Assembly: GCA_032164245.1 (NCBI GenBank)
Contig: JAVMKO010000006.1
Span: 759,001-823,000, forward strand
DNA: 64,000 nt
Direction: 5' to 3'
Origin: Sternotherus odoratus
Taxonomy: Eukaryota > Chordata > Testudines > Kinosternidae
Shown here piece after piece: positions 12,401-24,010 of the stretch. The position numbers and the translations under genes were made by a program. Each line of letters opens with the position of its first letter. The first letter of the stretch is position 1. The notes under the pieces are model-generated. The model did not search any database and was not told the DNA's origin. It worked only from the letters and a program-made list of their open reading frames with translations.

Positions 12401-15400
12401 ATGGGGCAGGACGCTGAGCTGGGGTCTGCAGATGTTCAGTCATGCCAACCCCAGCCCTTAAAAATCAAGTCAAACACTCCCCCCCCCCAGGAGAGCCAGG
12501 TGAATGGCTCATCAATCACGAGTTAACGACCCCCCCCCTTTTTGTTTTTACATTTTCCTTCTGGCTCTCCTTGGCGGTTCCCAGTCTCCAGTTTCTCCTG
12601 CTCCCCAGGGGGCAAGAAACTTTGCATGGATTGAAAACCCAACCCCCCCCCCCCCCCCAGCAGCAGGGGCTTTGCTCCAAGAGGGGTGAGGCTTGCAGGA
12701 GCCCTTAGCAGAGCCGTGCCAACTCCTGCCTGGCGGAGGCGGAGCTGAGCTGGCAGCTGTCTAGCGGCACCAGGCTGCCTGGCACTCTCGCCCTTTGCTG
12801 CTCGGTGCTGGGGTCCAGGGAGGGGGGTGAAGATCACAAGCGGCTGCCTGCAGCAAAGGGTGGTGGCTGGGGCATTTTCCAGCCCAGAGTGAAATATCTC
12901 TTGTGGGCGTGTAGAAATGTGACATGGGGGCCACACTCTACCCTCCTTCATGCCAGTGCAGGGCTCAGCCCAGCTGCCTTTCCCTCCCTCCCTCCTCCTC
13001 AGGCCCGGGCCACCCCACTCCCCACAAGAAATCCCTCCAGCTGGGGAAAGGAAGCCAGTCAGAGCAGCTGTATACGGGGGCTGCTTCTGCCCTCCGCTCC
13101 TGGGGAGTTCTCTGTCCCTGCCCTCATGGAGACCCTGCCGGGGGCAGCTGTTGCCCCCTCACATCCCCCTGCTCAGATCTGGGGGGCAAGGCAGGCCCAG
13201 GGTGGCACCAAGAGGGGGGTAGGTGGTGAGTGTGAGGGGGGTGAAAGATCTTACACACTCCAGTGGGGAAATGGTGCTTTTTGCGCAGGGTGTCTATTTC
13301 CACTAACAATAATCACTAGAAACCAAAGGTCTTTGGTTGTTTTCAGCCACGAGTTTTAGGTTTTCACGTAAAATGTCTAGAGACAGAACTGCCCATTTTC
13401 CTGACCAGCCCTGGGGAGGAGTGAGTCTAACATCGCAGTATGGGGAGGAACATGTATGGGTGGTTTCAGGAGGCACCTGCCGCCATGTGGGTGTGTGATT
13501 TCTTCATGTGTGTTCGTGTTTCCTGTTTAGTTCTCATAATGCTGAAGGACGCATCATTTAAGAGTCAGCCAGCTATGTGAAAACCACTTAGTGTCATGAA
13601 AGAAATTTTATATTTTTCTACAATTAAAGTCACTTTGTCAGATACAACCCTACAAAGTTTGATGCTTACTTTCTTTACAGTCGAGCTATGGAAGTCTAAC
13701 AACAGTGATAAATTCTACCAACTATAAAGTACAGCTACCTGCTAGACTACAAGAGCGGTACATCCATGCAGCTCAAACCAATGTTACCCTGTAGTTAGCT
13801 GAGATTAAATTAAATACAATCTACTCTCTCTCTAAACACTTACAGCTCCAGAAATTGTCCCTCAAGTATCAAATGGTTGCCAAGGAATTCAGAGCCGACT
13901 CCAAACCATCACTTTTCCTATTAGTCTTGATCAAGAGAGGAATTCAAGATGATTGTCCTCCATTGGATCGCCGATTCTGCTCTTTACTAGGGTCATTTGA
14001 CAGCCCTTAGGAGGAGCAGACTTGTCAATCATGGGGAAAAGTGACCCAGGAAGATGCCCTGCTTATGCAAAATAAATGCACAGACACTAATCAGTCATGC
14101 AGGTCAGCAGGGGTCTTCTAGAAGTGTTTACACTGTTGTCACTTTAGATCTGCTTCTCATTCCTCTCATGCCTGTGACTTCCTAAGCTAATTCTGCAGGT
14201 ACATGTCAGATAAATAATGAGGTCAACATAAACAGACATAAGCTACTGCTGTCAATCCTTTATGTATTTACTCATCCAGGAGTTAGAGATCTGCGACTGG
14301 AGCAGAAGAGAACGCAGGATGGGGCCCTAGGTGTTCCTGAGGCCCCTGTGGGAGCAGCACAAACAAAAGCACAACACTGGAGTTTGAAAACACATTTACT
14401 TTGTCCTCCCCCCAGAATAGCACCAAAGCTAGAACATTAACAATGCAAAGTCTGGCCATTTGGCACAAGCGCTTTTGAATCTCCACGCTGTCCCTGGTCC
14501 TCTCTTGTGCTGCTGTATTAGGTTATCAGCTAACACCTGAGGCCTACATTGTCAAGCATGATTTGTAATTTTGGGTCTGCAACTCGACCCCTTGAAAGGC
14601 CTGATTTTCGGGGGGGGGGGGGGGTTCAGCACTGGCTGGAAGGAAAAAAAGGCCACTTTATGGCATATCTAGTTGTGGATCCTAATAAGGCCCAAGCAAA
14701 CCACCAGTCGCTTTTGGAAAGCAGGACCCAAACTGCTTCGGGACCTCAGGTCTGCCTGCCTGTGAACCCCATGGACTGTTACCTGCTCAAGGACAGCAGA
14801 ATCAGGCTGTTAAGTTCTGAAAGACACGATCCTTCAGGAATCAGAGCGGTAGCCGGGTTAGTCTTTAAGGTGCCCCAGGACGCTTTGATCTTCAGGAGTT
14901 ACTGTAGGTGACGGCTGCGGTTTCCTCTTGAGTAGACCTGACCCCCACCTTGTCCTGTGAACACCTGTGGGTCTGCAGCTGGTCACAGCAGAGTAGGAAT
15001 TGCCTCACAGCTGGTTATTGCACGATTTTCCCCATGCTGTGTCTGTATTTGCAGCCATCTACAGCTGGCATTTCTGTAGGGTCCAGCACACGAAACCTCC
15101 TCACACTGAAATCCCACTCGCCCAATCCGCCTCCCAGGCCTCCTGGATGGGAATTTGCCTTCTGCCCTGTTGTGCCACACTCCGGAGGATGGCGAGAGGA
15201 GCACAAAGCCTCTTGCCTGTCCCGCAGCCCTGATGTCTAGGTCACGGTGGACAGAGAGTGAGTCGCGCCACTGGGTAGATTCTACCCCCTTGAACGGTGC
15301 CAGGGCCCCACGCTGTGTCCATGTGATTCCACAATCAAAACCACAGCGCTGGGGGTGTCCGGGCACCTGGTGCTCTCCAGGAGAAACCTGGCAGCACAGC

Positions 15401-15549
15401 TCCCAATGCAGGGCTGAGCCCTCCCAGGAACACTCACTGACACTCCTAGCAGGAGTCAGACAATCACCCCCAGCAGCCTGGGACTCCCTGGGCAGCCCTG
15501 CACCCAGCCCCTCCCCGCTGTCAGGGGCCAGGGAAGAGGACGGGGGGCT
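9481..15549. other. GC-rich, CpG-poor unassigned DNA with G-runs
   Basis: The region has many CAG, CCC and GGG words but few CG dinucleotides, unlike the island that follows. Long overlapping frames on both strands at 10.0-13.3 kb (up to 232 residues) are compositional and show no domain. Homopolymer G runs lie near 9981-9992 and 14611-14624, with C runs near 12480, 12530 and 12642-12658. A weak MIR-like motif set lies near 12035-12125 (gatgtacag, cgcttacag). A segment at about 9555-9660 (gcttgtctacac followed by repeated gcacac words) may be an old MITE. No gene is supported. Confidence 0.4.
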
Positions 15550-17134
15550 GAGGGACCTTCAGGGGGTGAAGTCCCCTGGCCGTGCCCAGCCCAGGGACCC
15601 TGCCTGTCTGCCCTGGCTCACTCTCTCCGATGTCCCCTGCATCCCCCGGGCTCTGGATCAAAACCCAGGGGCCTAGGCCATGGGGGTCATTGGTGCGGCT
15701 CGGCTGCAGGAGCGTCTGTCACTCGCCAGGAGCTCGGCGCAGGAGCTGGCCGGGGGCAGCGGACGAGCCAAGCACGGAGACGTCCCCGGCCCATCACACC
15801 CTGAGCGCCCGTCGGAAGGTGAGGCACGGTGGCCCCCAAAGCCGGGCTCCAAGTCCGCTCCCGGAGCCCCAGCGGGGTCTGCCCGGATCCACGCAGCGCC
15901 CGCCACGGTCCCCGAAATCTGCCTCCAGTCCCAGGCGCGGGTTCCCGGCCGTATCCACGTCCTGTCCCCCGGAGGGTCCGAGACAAGGGGCGGCTCCCCA
16001 GGCGAGCGGCCCCTCGCTGCTCCCCGGAGAGCGCGGTGGGGTCGGTGGGACCGCAGCCCCCTCTGCTCTCCCCGGCTCCGGCAGACAGCGGCGAGCAGCG
16101 CCCGCCGGGACCCGCGCCAGCGCGCCCGGCCCCTCGCAGCCACCGGCTCCGCCGCCACCGGCTCACTCCGGCTCCGCCTCGCCCCCGCCCCGCTTTTGAG
16201 CCAAGGCTCCTTAACTGATTGGCTCCCGCGCCTCGGCAGCGCCCCCCCCCATCCCGAGCGGGGCTGGGAGGGGGCCCGCCGCTGGCGCAGGTACCTCCGC
16301 GCCCCCCCCCCCCGCTCCGCGCCCCGAGCGCCCCCGAGCCCCCCCCCCGCTCCGCCCCCCCCCGCTCCGCGCCCCGAGCGCCCCCGAGCCCCCTCCGCTC
16401 CGCGCCCCGAGCGCCCCCGGGCCCCGAGCGCCCCCGGGCCCCCTCCGCTCCGCCCCCCCCCCCTCCCCGTCCCCTCCCGCGCCTGGGCCCCAGGCGGGCC
16501 TCGGAGAGCGAGTCCCCCAGGGGCCCCACGTGCGCTCTAAGGGGGGGGCAGGTCCCCGCGCACCGTAACCCTGGGCGCGCCCGGCCAGCCCCTGCCCGCT
16601 GACCCCGCTCCCAGCTGCCCGGCCCCCCAGAGTGGGGATCCCCCGCGCCAGCCCCGGAGCGGGAGCTCTGCAGGCCGGACAGTGCCCCGCGCCCCGCTCT
16701 GCCCGGTCGGGGACGCGGGACTAGCCCGGCCCCGGCTGCTCCCCCGGCCGGGCAGGGCGCAGCGACACGCCCCCTCCCTGCCCACTCCTGCGCCAGCAGC
16801 GCCTCCCCGCGCCAGGGCGCAGCCGCTGCTCACACGCTCTCCCGGCGGCCCCGGCTCGCCGCGCACCGGCTGGGCAGCGCCAGCCCCGTCCCCCCTGCCC
16901 GGGGCTCGCGGTCACGTCTCCGGATTAGCGGAGCTGGGGGCGCCCGGCGCCGCTCTGCGCCCCCCCGCTGCGGCTGGAGCCGCCTCTCCCGGCTGCGCCG
17001 CGCCCTCGCTCTCCTCGCTCCGGAGCAGGCGGCGGCGCAGGCTGGCACCAGGCTGCAAAGCCGGCTTCATGCTGCAGCGAGCGCCGCGGCTCCCCGGGGC
17101 CGGGCAGCAGCCGCCGGAGCGCGCCGCGGGGAGG

Positions 17135-17230
17135 ATGGAGCCGGCAGCTGCCCTGGAGGAAACTCGCAAGGACCCAGTGCAGCCAGCTGCGCCCCTCTGC
17201 AGCGCTCGGGGCTCCGCCTGCTCCGCCTGA
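17135..17230 (+). CDS. Possible short uORF or N-terminal coding start in the CpG island
   Basis: An ATG in a strong context (A at -3, G at +4) opens 31 codons, starting MEPAAALEETRKDP, before a stop at 17228-17230. This is the least compositionally biased peptide in the island because it contains Glu, Thr, Lys and Asp. It lies upstream of both candidate donors. I infer it could be an upstream open reading frame in a 5' leader, but I recognise no family and coding status is unproven. Confidence 0.2.
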   Translation: MEPAAALEETRKDPVQPAAPLCSARGSACSA

Positions 17231-17978
17231 GGCTGCCCGGATCTCGGAGCGCCGCGCCCGGCGGGTCGGGGTGTGAATGGCTGCGCCGCGGACGGCTGGC
17301 GGGAGAAGCCCGAGGACGGAGCCTGGCCGCTCAGCTCGGCGGTAGCTCCCGGAGCGCAGGACCTGCCGGGGCCATGGGCAGCGCGTCCCGGGCCCGCGGC
17401 GCCCCGGCCGGTGCTTGAGCCGGGGGAGCTTTGGCGGCGGAGCCGGGCTGGCCGGAGGCGGAGCGCGGGGCTCCGCGCAGGATTATCCAGCGCGCGGGGA
17501 GGCGCGAGGTGAGCGGAGCGCGGAGGCTCGGCGGAGCCCGGCGGGGCTCGGATTACCCTGGCGCAGGTGCGCGGCAAGGTCAGCGGGGCGCGGCCGCGGG
17601 GCGCGGGCGCGGGCGGGGGCGGTGGAGGGGCGCTGGCCGGGCTGCGCCCCTGCCGGGTGTGCGCTGGGGGGACCGCGCGGCTCGCTCCCTTTCCCCCTCC
17701 CCGCCTGGCGCCGTGCGCGCCTGTGCAGCCGCCCTGCCTCTGCCCGCTCCCCGGGAGCGGAGCCGCCGCTTTGCACCGGCCGAGCCGCGCGGCCGCCCCC
17801 CCAGCCGGACCCGCGGGCGCCGGCCGCCGCTGCCTGCCTGCCGGAGGATGCGTGTGCGCAGCGATGGCCCCGGGCGGAGCAGGGACCGGCCAGCCCGCCG
17901 CCAGCCCGTGAAGCCCGCCCCTGCCGCTGCACCTGCCGGGGAGACCGCTCCGGCCCCGTCTTTCCCGGCTAGCGGCGC

Positions 17979-17986
17979 CAGGTAAC
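17979..17986 (+). other. Candidate first-exon splice donor
   Basis: The sequence CCAG|gtaacg matches the vertebrate donor consensus and lies near the 3' side of the densest CpG block, where a first exon of a CpG-island gene would be expected to end. A second candidate (GAG|gtgagc) lies at 17506-17513. No acceptor partner was identified in the window. Confidence 0.3.
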
Positions 17987-19550
17987 GCGACCCTCCCGCG
18001 CCGGGCTCTGCGCTGCATTGCGGGCTGGGGGAGCCGCGGGCGCCGCTCCGGGAGGGGGGCGACTCTCCCCCAGCCCAGGGTGGGCAGAGCCCCCCCGGGA
18101 GCAGAGCGGGCCCAGGACGGCGGGGAGCCTTTCCCGGGGGAGGGGGCGCTGGGGCCGGAGCTTCTCCCCGCCGGCCCGGGGCACCGCGCTGCACTGGGGC
18201 CAGGCTGGTGTCTGCCCGGGGAAGGGGTCGCGGGCAGACCGAGGTCCCGGGGAGCGGAGCTGACGCGCACAGCCGGGGGGGGGGGGGGGTGGATTGTGGG
18301 GCCGCCGGGCAGGGACGGGACCCGCGGGCTGGGGGCTCCCCCGGCCTCGGACAGGGGGGGCGGGGGGGGGCAGCGCTGTCCGCTGAGCCCGGCACGTTTC
18401 CTGCCCGGGGGAGCCGGGCTGAGCTCAGCGGGCGCTGCCCGGCGGCTCCTCGTCCCCGCTGGAGGTTGGGGGCAGGGGGGTGAGAGGAGCCAGCTGCTGC
18501 CCGGCCCCAGCCCGCCGCGTCCCCCGCTGCACCCGGGGCTTTCCCCGCGCCCCGGCAGCTGCGCTTCTGCCGCTCTCCAGGCGATGGCAGGGGCAGCCCG
18601 CGCTCCGGCGCTCCCAGCCGGGGGGACTAGAGACCCGGCGGGGCGCCCTCCCGGGGCGCAGGAAGGGACCGGCCCGTGCGCCCCGCGCCTGCCCCGGGCT
18701 GTGGCCGGGTCACCCCGGCTGTGAACCCCGCGGCAGGAGCGGGCTTCGGGGACTGCGTGTGGCCGGGGCTCCGGGTTCCCGAGCCCGGCGCCTCCTGCTC
18801 CCCTCGGGGCCCGTGGCTGGCAGAGACGCCGCGGGTGTGACCCCCGGGGGCCTTGGCCCGAGCTGGCGGGTCCCCGGGGATGGCCCCGCCGGAGGGCCGG
18901 GCGCTCCCGGAGCCGCGGCGAGGCGCCCCGCTGCCCCCAGCCGGGCCGGCCCCGGTTTTGTAGCTGCGCAGAGTTTTCCCGGGCGCTGGGGGGGCTCCGG
19001 CCGCCACTGGCCCGGGAGGAGAAGGGTCCCCGCAGGAACCAGGCTGCGGGGAGGGGCCGGAGGCACTGGGCGGGGTGGGACCGGACCAGTCTGCAAACCC
19101 CTCTGTTCCCTGGGGGATGCGAGCAGCTCCCAGCCCCGGGGCCGCTCCGAGCTCGGTCCGGCCGGGTGTCGGGGCAGCGAGCCGGGAGCTGGCTTGGGCC
19201 GGTGCGGATGGGAAGCGCTTCAGGCCGGCCTGGAGATAGCGCGGCTCTGCTGGCGGAGCTCACCCCGGGGGAGGGCTTGGCTCGGCTGGGAGGGAGGCGT
19301 CGGTCCCAGCCGCGGGGAGCGGAGGTTACGCGGCCCGGGATAAACCGCACGAGCAAAACCCGCCGCGTTCAGTGGCGCCCAGGCGGGATTTGGCTCCTGC
19401 CGCCCGGCTGGGGGATTAAAGCGCATTGACAGATCAGACCGCGGGGCGGGGAAGGGTCTTCTCCCCCCAACAGCCCCTTCCCTCTTTGCAGAGCTCGCCT
19501 GAGCCTCTCTCCTCCCCGCGGCCGGGCAGGCTGAGAACAGGAGCCATTTT

Positions 19551-22500
19551 GTGTTGTGTTTAAAAAGAAATAAGTCCCCCCCCTCCCCCCCCCCCCCGTG
19601 GAAGGGCTGGTCGGAGGGTCTCCCCTGGGGCAGTGCCCCGCAGGCAGCCTCTTGCCTTCCCTGGGTATTTCTATGGACAACAGGCTCTGGAGACAGTAGG
19701 GCCTTGGTAACAAGGGCATCACAGCTGGGCGATAGCCCTGGAAAGTTGCAGCCCGGTTGGCTTGAGGAGCACAGAACAGCTGGTTGTTCCTCCAGCAGCA
19801 GGACAGGGAGCAGACCCAGTGAGTTCCCTTGGGAGGAAATGAGAGCTGAGGACGGATGGGGGAGGGACACCAGTCAAAGGCCAGTTCGTTCTGCAAGTGT
19901 CATGGTCACGGAGTGGCATTTACACTCCCCTTGTCTTCCCTGGCACTGTTCTTGTGAGTAGGTGTTACTCGCCATGAGTAAGGACTGCAGACCTAGTCTA
20001 ACCCCCATGGGAGGAGCAGTGGTTGTCTGGAATTTGTGTGCGGACACTTTGGTGGTATGACAATGCTCAGGTACTACCCGCGAAGGGCCATAGGAAGATT
20101 ATTAATCACTTTGGGTGGGATGCTGGGATCCTTATGTACTCACCTGGATGGCACCTGACTGCACAAGGCCTATCATTGTCTTCAGGGGAGTCAGGTTCTA
20201 TTCACCAGGAGTAAAGGTGTAGGAGGCCGACCCTTGATTAGTTGTTATAGTGGAAATCAATTCACACACTTTAAACTGTTGTACTCAGAACTAACACTTT
20301 TGTGTTAAATGCCAACTCGACAGGGATATCAACAATCTGTGGGGTAAGATCTTTCCACTCAGGACCTGATCCTACTTTCCCTTCCTTAGAGAGTAGCCTC
20401 ACTACAGCCGTTATCCTTTTGTTCATACATCGATAATAGCTGTCAATTATTTTGTGGCAACAAATACAATGTTAAGTAGATTTTGGATCATTCATATGCC
20501 AAGTAAACTAGTTCCAAGTTGGAATAACTGTGTTTTGTTAGAACTTTCCATAGGTTCCTGAAAAAGTAAGATGTTACTGGAGTGGATTCAAAATTATTAC
20601 TACTTAGTTCAGTCACAGTCGAGTCAGAGAGAGCTCAAAGGCTTGTGAGGGGCGATGTAGGAAGAGAGTTACCCCATGTTCCGTTTGCGATGAACCAATG
20701 GACTGGACTCTTTGGTACAAGCTGAATTGGAGTATTTGTCTTATAGGTTTTCAGAGGCTCATTTTCAAATGAAAAACATTTTCCCCAAGGCTGTTAGCTT
20801 CTGTGGTGGTCTTAACGAGTGTCGGGCATGGTCACTGACGAGCAGAGGTCATTAGGCCTTTGGAGAGAAGAGGAGAGACTGGGCGTCCCATGAAGTGTAG
20901 ACTGAGAATGTTGGCTAAACATGGTTCCCAGAGAGGAGCTAAGGAACAGCAGATGGCAAATGAAGGTGTGGGTGGGGTGGTGGGGATGGGGATTCTTCAA
21001 AGCAGCTTTCTTGGGGTCTAGAGCCACTGTGGGTGAGCAGGCAGGGGAAAGAGCTCAGCGTGAGAATGTCCAACCACGGAGCTCAAAGGAAGCGGACCCG
21101 GAGTTAGCGGACCGGCTGGTGCAGATGTTCCCAAGCTAGCAGAGTTTCACCCACACCCAAGTGGGGTTTAGAAAGGTCTGCAGAACAATGAAGAGCTCAT
21201 GGCCCTCCCTAGATGATCAATAACTTCCCAGGCTTTAAGGCTTGAGAACAGGTTCAATGTTCTAGAACAACCCTTTGGCTACTCTCTGAACAAACATCCA
21301 GACCAGAAAATCACGATAAGAGCTTTGCCATTAACAGACCAGGCAGAATCTGAGCCAAGTAGGAAAGATTTGTCTAAATGCCTCTGTAGCATTTTAGAGG
21401 AAGCATGTTCCATGCGCTAGATAAGATTGGTGCTCCTTTGAGCACCTATGTGTACCTGTCAGAGGCCTGTTACTAGCTGGGTCAAAAGGACTGCGAAGCA
21501 CTGTCCCATTAATATGTAAACTGTGCTGATGAGACCACTGGATGATTTTTTTTGAATAAGGGACGAGTGTGGCTTAGAAAATGAACACACGTTTTCACTA
21601 TGTTCATCCAAGTCCATTGCAGAGGAGAAAATTAGTTGATCAGAAACAACACTGGAGATAGGTCCAAGCCTAAAAATCAATATCTGAACATTTGAACATC
21701 TCCATTGGATCTAGGTATTTTGTTCCTTACCAGCTGCGTAATAAATAAAACAAACAAACAAAAAAACATCTTAAAAAACAAACAAAAACCCTTCCCTGAA
21801 GCAGCACTTTCATAATTAAATGTGTACAGTACGCTTAGAAATTTGTGCTTCTCATTCATTTGCTATCTTGTCTCTAATGCCCTTAAGTTTTAAAGGCCTA
21901 TTTGCAAACAAAATGGCAACCCTTGAGCTAACCACTCATTTCCTTGCATTTAGGCAGCTGCAGTGGGACCCATCCTTTATCTTTAACAAATTTAAGAGTC
22001 TCATGGGTTCCCTGGGGATGCTCAGCTGAAAGTCCTGTGAAGGCTGATGCCATCAGAGCACTGGAATAAGAAGAGACCATGTCTGTGTCTAGGAATATAC
22101 AATCCTGGATGGAGAAACTGGAAGTTAGTAGCATTTTTGCTTCTTAGTTAGTAAGTGAGGGGTTAAACTCCCATCTTAGTACTTAGTGCTCCAATCTATT
22201 GCCTGTCCTGCCCTACAGCCCTTTGTGAATGTGGCCTGGGATTGTTCCAGTAACTGCTGCAGTGAATTACTCCCGAAGAATGTAATTCTGAGAAGCAATC
22301 TGATCGCTTATCAAGATAAAAGTAACAATGATTACTTTCAGGTATTTTTCTTGGACAGCAGGCTTTTCCTGTCACAGGTATGAAAGATAGGGTCCTGATA
22401 CCCATGGATTCACAGTCTCAGTACATCTATTCTGCAAAAGGAGTCAGTAATTGTTACATCCCTGGGAAGGTACATTAGTTTGGTAGCAGATATAGATCCC

Positions 22501-23889
22501 GTGGGAGTTTTCAAAAGAGCAGAGGGTCCCTGGTGTAGTCACCCATCCCAAAACGGACTTGACCATCCCCAGCTGAGGTACATGCATAACATTTGTCTCG
22601 TTGGCCTACGGTCCATAACAGAATAACACTGAGGATAATTTTCACTTCTGCTCTGGCATCGTTTACTGGAGAGTCTTGGAGCACTAAACAAGCCTCAGAG
22701 CCCTGTGGGAGATACATCAGGATGAATATTCACAGAGGAGGGAAGAGGTTCGTTTTCCTTCGTTTTCAAAAGTGGCCACTGGTCTAAGATCTCTCAGTTT
22801 TGCAGTTATTTGGGGCTGTTGTTCTGAGTGCTCACAAGTGTGGTTAAAGTCAATGGGATTTCGGGGTTTTCAGCATCTCTGATAATTAGGCCCAATTTGG
22901 GCCTCCACAAATCACTCGGCCTAGCTATCTCCCAAGGTTACATAGTCAGCTGGTAGAGGACTGGGAGTCTGGCTCTATCAACCCTAGCTGAATAATAATA
23001 ATACTGATTAATAAAAAGCATAATTTATTTGCCATCTTTTCCTGTTCTATATTTAATAAAGCAGTATTTGACCAATTCCACAACAGGCTGAATAATGCAA
23101 AAGATGATTTGCTAGATAACTTATTCATCAAATAATGGCAAAATAGAGTGAATATATTATGTATTGACTAGTCTGTGACCAGCTGTAACCCCACGCCTTA
23201 AACTTCGGAGTCCGCCACTATGAAATCAATGCCCCATTCCTTGCTTTCTAAAGCTCTTTGATGAGTTACAATGTTACTCAGATGGCACTATTTCTCAGCA
23301 AATCATTTTCTTATAAATAGATAATTCTCTAACTTTAAAGTTGTGTGTTTTTGTTATCGACAGATCTGTTCAATCCTCTCTGTGAAAATGATACATATTT
23401 TTGGACTAGTGACAGATAAAACTCTCTTCATTTTTACTTTGCTTTAGCTCTGTTTTGTGGCCACTTTTCTGATGATCTTTGGTTATTTCTTTCTACTTTC
23501 AAGCCAGCTGACCTTAGACAGAAAGCTCCATGGAGTTAAGGTGCTCATTATGGTTGTAATATAAATGCTGAGATAAGTCGACAGGTAGAAGACTTCAGAG
23601 GGAACCTGTCACCATGACATACTGGAATGCAGTCTGATGGCTGTACACCTGGCTTAGCAGGAGAATCAGTAGGATACTGGAACTGCAAACCAATCAAGGC
23701 AATAAGTAATACAGGGTGAAAAGTCCTTTGGGAGATTTACCAAGCCTGCTTTGGAATGGCAGCTGTATTGAAGGCTCAGGCAGAATTCCCAGTGGAGTTG
23801 GATGCAGCCCGAGCCCTGTATTTGAAATACCATTTGTTATGAAGTAAGTGGGGTGTTTTCCAAGGCAGGGATGGAGATGATTTAGTTGG
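19551..23889. other. Unassigned, probably intronic or intergenic DNA
   Basis: Composition becomes AT-richer after the island. A short (AAAC)n-like tract lies near 21744-21790 and a C-run near 19577-19598. No exon with both a frame and splice sites was convincing. If the island promotes rightwards, this would be first-intron DNA. Confidence 0.45.
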
Positions 23890-24010
23890 AGATGAGATGA
23901 ACTAGGTTAATGTATTTGGGAATTGGTCCTGCTTTGAGCAGGGGGTTGGACTAGATGACGTCCTGACGTCCCAACGTCCCTTCCAACCCTGATAGCCTCT
24001 GATTCTATGG
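23890..24010 (+). mobile_element. CR1 LINE 3' tail
   Basis: The fragment contains the CR1 3' UTR motif tttgagcagggggttggact, the following 'cccttccaaccctgat' and the terminal 'gattctatgg' repeat. It is the extreme 3' end only (about 110 bp), inserted in + orientation. A small local duplication of 'gacgtcc' is present at 23958-23975. Confidence 0.85.

Larger units (their letters stand above)
15550..19550. promoter_or_regulatory. Large CpG island, probable promoter of an unidentified gene
   Basis: CpG dinucleotides are dense across about 4 kb, in sharp contrast to both flanks, and GC-box words (gggcgg, ccgccc) are frequent. An inverted CCAAT box (gattggctccc) lies near 16218, just before the densest part. 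No TATA box is obvious, as expected for a CpG-island promoter. Several strong splice-donor matches lie on the + strand near 17508 (GAG|gtgagc) and 17981 (CAG|gtaacg), which suggests 5' exon(s) transcribed rightwards, though a minus-strand or bidirectional promoter is not excluded. The long frames here, including 814 residues on the minus strand, are low-complexity Pro/Arg/Ala/Gly translations caused by lack of AT-rich stop codons, not proteins. I cannot name the gene. Confidence 0.75.

Noticed and set aside
15680..16540. Overlapping frames of 280-286 residues on both strands
   Set aside because: Same compositional effect, with simple C-rich runs giving poly-Pro and Arg repeats. No domain.
16912..19356. 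An 814-residue open frame on the minus strand in the CpG island
   Set aside because: The translation is low-complexity Pro/Arg/Gly/Ala throughout, and comparable frames exist in other registers. This is what very high GC content produces, because stop codons are AT-rich.
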